DNA of 34,549 bases from a virus. This document shows, one piece after another, positions 25,606 through 31,537 of the stretch. The stretch covers positions 1-34,549 of the IMG/VR virus record IMGVR_UViG_3300042528_000022; one strand, written 5' to 3'. The position numbers were made by a program, and so were the translations under genes. The notes under the pieces are model-generated. The model made no database searches. It had not been told where the DNA came from and was given only the letters and a program-made list of their open reading frames with translations. The first letter of the stretch is position 1. Each line of letters opens with the position of its first letter.

Positions 25606-26898
25606 TTAACTAATTATTATACCCCTGTATCTTAGTATATTTCCAGTAGTAGATGATGTGGCTATTAATATTGGTTTAGATATCTGAGTGATAGTGGATG
25701 GTTCAGTTGATGTTATTGCTCCAAGTACCGTTGGAGATAGAAAATAAACGACACCAATTGTCAAACCACTTAAACCAGTAACTTTTCCTTCGAAAACAAT
25801 ATCAAAAGAATCACCATTTACTAATTGAACTATACCAAATACTTCTGCATTTTGCGCCGAATCTGCTAATGCTTTATACCACGTTCCCGTATCAAATCGT
25901 ATAACGTCTCCTAATATAAATCCATGTGATACTTGAGTATAAGTTTCATATAATGAATATGAACTACCCACTCCTGAAGTGCCAGACGATCCGCTAGTTC
26001 CAGAAGACCCTGAACTTCCTGAAGAACCGCTAGTTCCTGAAGACCCACTTGTTCCAGAAGATCCAGATGTTCCTGAAGACCCAGAACTTCCAGACGATCC
26101 GCTAGTTCCAGAAGACCCTGAACTTCCTGAAGAACCGCTAGTTCCTGAAGACCCACTTGTTCCTGAAGAACCGCTAGTTCCTGAAGAACCGCTGGTTCCT
26201 GAAGAACCGCTGGTTCCAGAAGATCCAGATGTTCCTGAAGACCCAGAACTTCCAGACGATCCGCTAGTTCCAGAAGACCCTGAACTTCCTGAAGAACCGC
26301 TAGTTCCTGAAGACCCACTTGTTCCAGAAGATCCAGATGTTCCTGAAGACCCAGAACTTCCAGACGATCCGCTAGTTCCAGAAGACCCTGAACTTCCTGA
26401 AGAACCGCTAGTTCCTGAAGACCCACTTGTTCCTGAAGAACCGCTAGTTCCTGAAGAACCGCTGGTTCCTGAAGAACCGCTGGTTCCAGAAGATCCAGAT
26501 GTTCCTGAAGACCCAGAACTTCCAGACGATCCGCTAGTTCCATTTGATCCTGAACTTCCTGAAGAACCGCTAGTTCCTGAAGAACCGCTAGTTCCTGAAG
26601 AACCGCTGGTTCCAGAAGATCCAGATGTTCCTGAAGACCCAGAACTTCCAGACGATCCGCTAGTTCCATTTGATCCTGAACTTCCTGAAGAACCGCTAGT
26701 TCCAGATGAACCGCTACTTCCTGAAGTGCCAGCCGGTCCTCTTTCAACAATTTTAGTAGTAGAACCTGCTGGCGCAACTGACTCTACTAAAATGGTATTC
26801 TTATTACTACTTTCAACAACAGTAGAATTAGATCCGCCTCCAACAGTTACATTTATTTGATTATTATTAGAGGAAACGTTGACATCTATATTTGACAT
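25606..26898 (-). CDS. Collagen-like GTSGSS virion protein (430 aa)
   Basis: A 430-residue fibre-type protein. Residues 1-53 form an Asn/Val-rich head with ERGPAG (52-57), a remnant of the collagen-like style; residues 57-306 are GTSGSS/GSSGSS/GSNGTS low complexity; residues 307-430 form a compact beta domain (HGFILGDVIRFD, WYKALADSAQNAEVFGIVQ, GVVYFLSPTVLG) like the C-terminal domains of many phage tail spikes and fibres. The shaft contains an exact 270-bp tandem duplication. The gene starts 1 base after the stop of the 109-residue gene, so the two are coupled. It likely forms a short fibre or attaches the giant fibre to the baseplate; the exact role is unknown. Confidence 0.75.
   Translation of the reverse strand: MSNIDVNVSSNNNQINVTVGGGSNSTVVESSNKNTILVESVAPAGSTTKIVERGPAGTSGSSGSSGTSGSSGSSGSNGTSGSSGSSGSSGTSGSSGTSGSSGTSGSSGTSGSSGSSGSNGTSGSSGSSGSSGTSGSSGTSGSSGTSGSSGTSGSSGTSGSSGTSGSSGSSGSSGTSGSSGSSGSSGTSGSSGTSGSSGTSGSSGSSGSSGTSGSSGSSGSSGTSGSSGTSGSSGTSGSSGTSGSSGTSGSSGTSGSSGSSGSSGTSGSSGSSGSSGTSGSSGTSGSSGTSGSSGSSGSSGTSGSSGTSGVGSSYSLYETYTQVSHGFILGDVIRFDTGTWYKALADSAQNAEVFGIVQLVNGDSFDIVFEGKVTGLSGLTIGVVYFLSPTVLGAITSTEPSTITQISKPILIATSSTTGNILRYRGIIIS
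25982..26521 (-). repeat. Exact 270-bp tandem duplication
   Basis: 25982-26251 and 26252-26521 read identical base for base by eye. Each contains two sub-blocks of 108 and 162 bp that begin with the same 16 bases. The unit codes for 90 residues (15 x 6). Confidence 0.9.
26522..26720 (-). repeat. 126-bp diverged repeat with GSNG variant
   Basis: Two further blocks starting at 26522 and 26648 share the block start but carry a substitution giving GSNGTSG instead of GSSGTSG. The second block departs from the first after about 56 bases. Confidence 0.75.
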
Positions 26899-26899
26899 T

Positions 26900-27229
26900 T
26901 TATAATTGTGTTACATCAGCTAATACGTTTAATCTGAATTCAAAAAGAGTACAATCCAGTATCCCAGTAGAATAAAAATGCAAATCACCATACAAATTAA
27001 TAGGAGGAAACCCTTTAGTAACTGAAGACGGAAAGCTAAATTGCACAACGCCTGTTCCGTTTACACCTGATACCGTTGTTGGCACAAATTGATATAATAA
27101 ATTACCGTCAGGATGTGGACGCAATTGTCCTGTGCAAGTTATATTCGCGAAATCTAAATTAGCGGAAGTAACAGTTATTGTTTGCGTGGGAAATGTATCT
27201 CCTCTTATTATTGATAACTGTGTCGCCAT
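26900..27229 (-). CDS. Small beta-rich virion protein, possibly baseplate-type (109 aa)
   Basis: A 109-residue protein starting MATQLSIIRGDTFPTQ, followed by beta-strand-like segments (ITCTGQLRPHPDG, VVQFSFPSSVTKGF, INLYGDLHFYSTG, LFEFRLNVL). An 'RGDTF' opening followed by a two-sheet pattern resembles the N-terminal domain of phage upper-baseplate (BppU-like) proteins, which anchor receptor-binding fibres. The position directly before the fibre genes supports this, but I regard it as a hint only. It has its own GTGTAA 10 bases upstream, just after a terminator, and is translationally coupled to the collagen-like gene. Confidence 0.5.
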   Translation of the reverse strand: MATQLSIIRGDTFPTQTITVTSANLDFANITCTGQLRPHPDGNLLYQFVPTTVSGVNGTGVVQFSFPSSVTKGFPPINLYGDLHFYSTGILDCTLFEFRLNVLADVTQL

Positions 27230-27239
27230 TTGTTATTTA

Positions 27240-27245
27240 TTACAC
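27240..27245 (-). promoter_or_regulatory. GTGTAA motif between a terminator and the 109-residue gene
   Basis: The terminator T tract ends at 27266 and the next ATG is at 27229. Within these 36 bases the only recognisable element is GTGTAA, 10 bases before the ATG. A promoter that works here has no room for a -35 box unless it overlaps the hairpin. Confidence 0.6.
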
Positions 27246-27265
27246 GTTATATTAAATCTGGAGAC

Positions 27266-27292
27266 AAAAAAACCCAAGCTTTCGCTTGGGTT
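27266..27292 (-). terminator. Rho-independent terminator after the 68-residue gene
   Basis: A perfect 9-bp stem, AACCCAAGC (27271-27279) with GCTTGGGTT (27284-27292). Read on the minus strand, the loop is GAAA and the stem is followed by a seven-base T tract. It closes the SAP-like and 68-residue gene unit. Confidence 0.93.
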
Positions 27293-27310
27293 CGCGTTGT
27301 TTATGTAAAC

Positions 27311-27517
27311 TTACTTTACCACTGGCAAGTCTGGATTGACGACACCATTACTTGATGCATCAGCAGCAGACTTTGCGCGAGTGGTTAGTTCTTGATTAAT
27401 AAGACGAAGATTGGCTTGCGCCATTTCGATCTTACCGAGTTCATCATAAGCGAAAGCTTTTAGTTGAATGTCGCTTACTTGTGATAGGTTAACTTGATTC
27501 TGATTGTTCTGTTCCAT
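27311..27517 (-). CDS. Small helical protein of unknown function (68 aa)
   Basis: A 68-residue protein with a Gln/Asn-rich start and one long amphipathic helix (residues of about 14-48, QLKAFAYDELGKIEMAQANL, then RLINQEL), compatible with a coiled coil. The C-terminus is a Ser/Pro-rich tail. It lies between the SAP-like gene and a strong terminator and has no GTGTAA of its own, so it is co-expressed with the SAP-like gene. Small helical proteins here may be minor head or scaffold-associated factors; the function is not known. Confidence 0.6.
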   Translation of the reverse strand: MEQNNQNQVNLSQVSDIQLKAFAYDELGKIEMAQANLRLINQELTTRAKSAADASSNGVVNPDLPVVK

Positions 27518-27538
27518 AATTAATTAAGGTACTATATA

Positions 27539-27958
27539 TTATATCTCGCGAAGAATTTTTAAAGTTTTTTGATGCTTTGGGTTCGTAGGATCTAAAATTA
27601 ATGCTGGATTATTAATCAACATAGAAATACTGCCTTTATTTGTAGACTTAAATTCGCGCAATAGTTTTTCCTTAATTTGCATTCGTGAGCCGCTTGCGAA
27701 TATGCCTATGTTTTCGCACATATGCTGCAAATCAACAATAGCCATTTCATTTAGTCTTTCTCTAAAGATATCAATATTAGATGTACCAAATGGATTCATC
27801 TTTCTGATGCCAAGGATTTCTTCTAGCTTTTTAACTTTTTCAATGTCTGGATCGAGATGAGCTTTTCCATCTGTAAGCGTTAGATTGTCTAGCTCTGACT
27901 TCTTAGGCTCAGGCTTTTTTGCATCTGTCGGGGTATTTTTAATTGACTTTTTAGCCAT
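27539..27958 (-). CDS. SAP-like domain protein (139 aa)
   Basis: A 139-residue basic protein. The first 30 residues are lysine-rich and probably disordered. Residues 69-104 (LNEMAIVDLQHMCENIG, then SRMQIKEKLLREF) match the SAP helix-turn-helix pattern (L..l.v.dLk..l...gl..sG.K..li.rL), a small nucleic-acid-binding motif. SAP-like proteins are known near capsid genes of several phages, where they may contact packaged DNA or the connector, but no direct evidence exists here. It is the first gene after the capsid terminator, with GTGTAA 8 bases before the ATG. Confidence 0.6.
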   Translation of the reverse strand: MAKKSIKNTPTDAKKPEPKKSELDNLTLTDGKAHLDPDIEKVKKLEEILGIRKMNPFGTSNIDIFRERLNEMAIVDLQHMCENIGIFASGSRMQIKEKLLREFKSTNKGSISMLINNPALILDPTNPKHQKTLKILREI

Positions 27959-27966
27959 ATACTATA

Positions 27967-27972
27967 TTACAC
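27967..27972 (-). promoter_or_regulatory. GTGTAA motif between a terminator and the SAP-like gene
   Basis: The capsid terminator T tract ends at 27992 and the ATG is at 27958. The 33-base gap contains only A/T-rich DNA and GTGTAA, 8 bases before the ATG. It is the second clear case where a promoter should exist and only this motif is available. Confidence 0.6.
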
Positions 27973-27991
27973 AAAATATATATTATTCAAT

Positions 27992-28021
27992 AAAAAAGGC
28001 GTTACCCTTTCGGATAACGCC
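27992..28021 (-). terminator. Rho-independent terminator after the major capsid gene
   Basis: A stem of 10 pairs including one G-U (27998-28007 with 28012-28021), closed on the minus strand by GAAA and followed by a six-base T tract. It ends the protease-auxiliary-capsid transcription unit, as expected after the most abundant structural gene. Confidence 0.92.
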
Positions 28022-28046
28022 CAATTTATGACGGACTTACTACATA

Positions 28047-29222
28047 TCAGACAATCAATCCAACCAAAGCGCGATTGTCGAGAACCATACGACCCTCTTC
28101 AAGAGAACCATAATAACCAATCTTACCCTGACGAAGAGTATATTGGTCATCAGCGACTAGATTGAACTCAGAACCGCTGTCAGCATCAACAGCTACAGCG
28201 CGAATTAGTGAATCACGGCTTCTGTCAAGACCGACTATGATCTGTTCAGTAGCGAGGAATGCCTGAGCAGTTCCACTATTTGCATTTACAGCGTAGTTGT
28301 CAGCGTAAGCTGTAGAACCAGCGACTGTATCGAAAATTGTGGTGAACTTCTTACCGACACCGAACTCTAGAATTTCCATGATTGAAACTCCGAAGAATTC
28401 AGGTAGACCAGCTTGATTGAAAAGTTGGTTACGAATTTCATCGGTAGCAGTAATAGGAGCATTACCAGCGCTATTAGAACTACTGGCAGTACCAGCTATA
28501 GAAGCCTTGGTATTGATTGGGTTATAAGCCATACCACGAATTTCTTCGATGATTTCTGGAGAAACGATAAGATCGGTTAGACCTCTACGAGCGCCAGAAG
28601 GAGTACCACCAACGAATGAAGCATTAATACGCTTGATCTTAGTGAACAACTTGTTCAAGTCGTTAAGAACGAAACGTCCAGCAGCAGCAGCGCGGAAGGT
28701 GTGAAGGTTATTAGCAGCAGTAGTATCGTTACCAGTAGAAGCGTTAGCTAGAGCAGTCATTACGAGGTTAGCAGAAGTTCTTTCTTGCTTGAGCATAACT
28801 TCTTGAGCTATGCGAGTGAAAGACTTACTAACTACGTCCAAACGGCTCTTGGCAGCGTACTTCTTATCGAAAGCGATTGCGCTATCGAGACGATAAGTAG
28901 CAATCTTTAGCTCAGAAGCCAAAGGTTGAACTACGTTCTGAGGAAGACCACCAGCTACACTCTGACTATAGACCTTGATGTAATCTTCATCGAAGATATC
29001 ATAATAGAGGTCCAGAGGAATTGAGGGGTTATCTTCAGCATTGAATTGAAGACTTGTGAACAAATTAGAAATAGTTGGGGCGTTATTAATAACTTCAGCC
29101 AAAACTGGTCCAATGAATTCAGCCAAAGCTACTTGAGCATCGAAGGCTACTTCACGGTTCTTTGAGGCTAGAGCTTTAATTAGCTCGACTTGTTCGTCTG
29201 TTCTCTTTAAAACGATTTTCAT
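28047..29222 (-). CDS. Major capsid protein, HK97-like fold
   Basis: A 391-residue protein with the features of an HK97-fold major capsid protein: a helical N-arm (1-40), a beta E-loop-like segment (60-95, SLQFNAEDNPSIPLDLYYD), a long spine-helix region (KSFTRIAQEVMLKQERTSANLVMTALANA), a P-domain with TDLIVSPEIIEEIRGMAY, and a C-terminal A-domain ending in DNRALVGLIV. It lies downstream of portal, protease-scaffold and auxiliary head genes, in the classic order. It has an SD-less start 21 bases after the upstream stop, no GTGTAA of its own, and a strong terminator after its stop. An alternative, such as a second minor capsid protein, is unlikely. Confidence 0.85.
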   Translation of the reverse strand: MKIVLKRTDEQVELIKALASKNREVAFDAQVALAEFIGPVLAEVINNAPTISNLFTSLQFNAEDNPSIPLDLYYDIFDEDYIKVYSQSVAGGLPQNVVQPLASELKIATYRLDSAIAFDKKYAAKSRLDVVSKSFTRIAQEVMLKQERTSANLVMTALANASTGNDTTAANNLHTFRAAAAGRFVLNDLNKLFTKIKRINASFVGGTPSGARRGLTDLIVSPEIIEEIRGMAYNPINTKASIAGTASSSNSAGNAPITATDEIRNQLFNQAGLPEFFGVSIMEILEFGVGKKFTTIFDTVAGSTAYADNYAVNANSGTAQAFLATEQIIVGLDRSRDSLIRAVAVDADSGSEFNLVADDQYTLRQGKIGYYGSLEEGRMVLDNRALVGLIV

Positions 29223-29243
29223 ATTATTTATTAGTTAAATGGA

Positions 29244-29921
29244 TTAGACAACGTAAGAGGAATTACAATCGAATTGAACAAGAGCATATTTACCAGTAGT
29301 AGTACCGGCAAAATAATCACTCTTACCGTTCTGAGAAACACGTTGACCAGTGCCGAGAATACGGCCAATGATACTTGTGGTTCCAGTGATTGGGGATACA
29401 GCACTAGCCAATAGGCCAGAAACCTTACCAGCGTTAGCTGAAATGATAAGATGGCTATTAACAACCATGTTAGCGTCAACCCAGTCAATAGCTGTATCAG
29501 CTAGTGTGAAGATACCGCGAGTAGCTACAGGTACAGCTTGTCCAGTAAGAACGGCTTGTAGTTCTGCTCTCTTTACTGGATTGTAAAGAAGTCTTTCGCC
29601 ATTTTCATCAGTAGCTAGAGTCTGATTAAGAGTCATGCCTAGAACTGGCTCACCAGCAGTGGCGGCTGTAAACTTCAAAGGTACAGCAGGGTATTGAACA
29701 GCGCCCAAGAAAGGATAATCTGTTTTACCAAGTGTATTTGTGATATCGGTAGCTGTGTACTGAATTGGATCGAGATCCAAGTTACCAGCAGATACCTTGA
29801 CGAAAACACCGGCTGAACCATTGCCATTTGTAGATGGAGTGGCATCAACAGTGTCGCTCGCGAACATGTTGATAACATCAACGTCGCTATACTGTCTGAA
29901 TGGATATAATCTTAGTGACAT
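29244..29921 (-). CDS. Putative capsid decoration / auxiliary head protein (225 aa)
   Basis: A 225-residue Ala/Thr/Val/Gly-rich protein with no membrane segment. It begins MSLRLYPFRQYSDVDVINMF and ends with KYALVQFDCNSSYVV; the middle is beta-rich (GVFVKVSAGNLDLDPIQY, RGIFTLADTAIDW). Proteins of this size and composition located between the scaffold and the major capsid gene are usually decoration or capsid-stabilising proteins. The 'F.L...a.dwv..' and 'ILGTGQRVS' segments look like the small beta-tulip or SH3-like decoration domains seen elsewhere, but this is pattern impression. The gaps to its neighbours are 6 and 21 bases, so it belongs to the protease-to-capsid operon. Confidence 0.55.
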   Translation of the reverse strand: MSLRLYPFRQYSDVDVINMFASDTVDATPSTNGNGSAGVFVKVSAGNLDLDPIQYTATDITNTLGKTDYPFLGAVQYPAVPLKFTAATAGEPVLGMTLNQTLATDENGERLLYNPVKRAELQAVLTGQAVPVATRGIFTLADTAIDWVDANMVVNSHLIISANAGKVSGLLASAVSPITGTTSIIGRILGTGQRVSQNGKSDYFAGTTTGKYALVQFDCNSSYVV

Positions 29922-29927
29922 ATATTT

Positions 29928-30638
29928 TTAAAATTTAACTGTTATGTTTTCCTTGCTGAAAGCTTTACCTAGTCTTTCTTTCCAAGAAGCTTTTGCTTCT
30001 GAAGGAGCGAGTGACTGAGCGGGTATAGCTGGCTCTTCGCGTTTGGCGTTAGCCAAAGCTGTTTCAACTTCAACTGTCTTTTCGACAACTTCAGTTCGTT
30101 GAGTCTTTGCTTGTCCCATTCTCTTTGCCAATTCGGCTTCCAGACGTTCTTGGAAAAATTTATCTTGATCTTGCTTTGAAGCTTTGTTCTTGTGTCTAAA
30201 AAGAACAGCGAGCTTTTCTTTATAAGAAGCAAACGCCTCTTCTGTGTTTGCCAAAGCAGATACTTCTTTAGCTAGAAACTGACGATCAATCTCATCAAGA
30301 TCATAATCAGTATCTAGGAAACTCATTCTTGAACTATAAAGTTCTTGAGAAGCTTGAGCGGAAATTGTGTTTTCGAGTTCTGCTAATTTAGCGAGAGTCT
30401 CGGAAAGTTTTTTGTTGTTCTCATCAAGATCTTTCTTGAATTTTTCAACTTGAGCGACAGCTTCAGCCTTAGCGACTTCAGCATTTTCCATCTCTTGCTT
30501 CATTTCGTCACTCTTTAGTTTAATGCTCTCAGCGATCTTGGCTGAAATAGAAGCTACGGCTTCATCACTAAACTTGGCAGTGTCTTGCTTTTCAGCGAGA
30601 ACTGTTTTTAATGCAGATAGTATTTGTTCTAAATCCAT
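29928..30638 (-). CDS. Nested scaffold protein from internal start (236 aa), putative
   Basis: In frame with the protease-scaffold gene, ATG 30638 begins MDLEQILSALKTVLAEKQ, exactly where the sequence changes from the linker to the coiled coil. The 25 bases before it are A/T-rich and look like the other SD-less leaders in the window, and a CTGTAA variant lies about 26 bases upstream. A separately made scaffold nested in the protease gene is known in phage lambda (C/Nu3) and others. The internal start is inferred. Confidence 0.45.
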   Translation of the reverse strand: MDLEQILSALKTVLAEKQDTAKFSDEAVASISAKIAESIKLKSDEMKQEMENAEVAKAEAVAQVEKFKKDLDENNKKLSETLAKLAELENTISAQASQELYSSRMSFLDTDYDLDEIDRQFLAKEVSALANTEEAFASYKEKLAVLFRHKNKASKQDQDKFFQERLEAELAKRMGQAKTQRTEVVEKTVEVETALANAKREEPAIPAQSLAPSEAKASWKERLGKAFSKENITVKF

Positions 30639-31520
30639 AATTTTTGTTTTGGTAATATTTACAGGTTGTTTTTGTTTTTGTGAAAATATTTTATTGTTAA
30701 AGTTTAATAATTCTACAGAATCGACTTCATAAAACTCAGCTTCTTCTGTTTCTATTTCTTGTTTTTCGTTTTCAATTTCTATAGCAGATGTTCCATCATC
30801 AATCACTACGCCTTTAACATCAGCAGCAGGATTGCTTGTGAATCCGATACCTAAAGGATAAATACGTCCAGTAACCAAACGATATACTGGAGTTCCATCG
30901 TTCATATATCCAGATCCATCAAAGCCTTTTAAATATTTCTTAAATTCATCTATTTGTTCTTTTTTAGTGATAATCTCCGCTTGCTTCAAATCTAAACTTC
31001 CAACTGCAATATAATACTCATTAAATCCTATCTCCCAACTTGCGCTAATTTTTTCATATAATGCGGAATCAGGATCGTTAGAATCCATTAATGCGTCTGC
31101 GAAATCGCGATCAACTGTTTTATAAATTACAGCGGCCAAAGCAATATTAAATGGACTAAGACTTCCTCTTACATCTTCGTCAGATAATATTTTATTCTCT
31201 CCATAAGAAGAAAACGCTGAATTAACAATATGCCCAACTACTCTTTTCTTGTTATGTTCAATATTTGTTGGCTTATGAATGAAATAATTTTTAAATGCAA
31301 TGGCTGTATTCGTATCAATACCATCACCATTTTTATTAAAACGATTTACAAGAGCCGCATTAAATGCAGCCCCAACTAAATCAACATTCTTTTCTAAATT
31401 AACTGAAGAAGGTATAATTGATTTAAGCGGTTCCAATGAAGCTTGCGACAACAAAACATTGCTATCGAAATTTAACGAAGCCGTAACTATGTTGTCAAAT
31501 TTAGTTCTATAAAGGAACAT
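29928..31520 (-). CDS. Prohead protease fused to scaffold protein (530 aa)
   Basis: A 530-residue fusion. Residues 1-240 resemble a capsid maturation serine protease: IEHNKKRVVGHIVNSAF carries the likely catalytic H89, and ISASWEIGFNEYYI the likely catalytic S159 or S161, with a HK97/herpes-type beta core. After an acidic linker (242-270), residues 295-450 form a long charged helical coiled-coil scaffold, and the basic C-terminus (WKERLGKAFSKENITVKF) probably binds the capsid shell. An in-frame Met295 with its own A-rich leader suggests that the scaffold is also made alone. The gene follows the portal by 11 bases, its GTGTAA motif overlapping the portal stop. Proteolysis clears the scaffold before DNA packaging. 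Confidence 0.8.
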   Translation of the reverse strand: MFLYRTKFDNIVTASLNFDSNVLLSQASLEPLKSIIPSSVNLEKNVDLVGAAFNAALVNRFNKNGDGIDTNTAIAFKNYFIHKPTNIEHNKKRVVGHIVNSAFSSYGENKILSDEDVRGSLSPFNIALAAVIYKTVDRDFADALMDSNDPDSALYEKISASWEIGFNEYYIAVGSLDLKQAEIITKKEQIDEFKKYLKGFDGSGYMNDGTPVYRLVTGRIYPLGIGFTSNPAADVKGVVIDDGTSAIEIENEKQEIETEEAEFYEVDSVELLNFNNKIFSQKQKQPVNITKTKIMDLEQILSALKTVLAEKQDTAKFSDEAVASISAKIAESIKLKSDEMKQEMENAEVAKAEAVAQVEKFKKDLDENNKKLSETLAKLAELENTISAQASQELYSSRMSFLDTDYDLDEIDRQFLAKEVSALANTEEAFASYKEKLAVLFRHKNKASKQDQDKFFQERLEAELAKRMGQAKTQRTEVVEKTVEVETALANAKREEPAIPAQSLAPSEAKASWKERLGKAFSKENITVKF

Positions 31521-31531
31521 ATATTTACATT

Positions 31532-31537
31532 TTACAC
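31532..31537 (-). promoter_or_regulatory. GTGTAA motif formed by the portal gene end
   Basis: The terminal Val codon and stop of the portal gene are GTG TAA, 11 bases before the protease ATG at 31520. This is the second example of the motif built on a C-terminal valine. Confidence 0.5.

Noticed and set aside
25982-26521. Regular repeats that could look like a CRISPR array
   Set aside because: There are no unique spacers; the repeats are contiguous, in frame and code for GTSGSS.
24816-26860. Long open frames antisense to and frame-shifted in the GTSGSS regions (repetitive VPEDPLVPDEP-type and AVHLVQVV-type translations)
   Set aside because: The 18-bp repeat length is a multiple of three and the units lack stops, so several frames stay open. 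They have no normal composition and lie opposite well-supported fibre genes.
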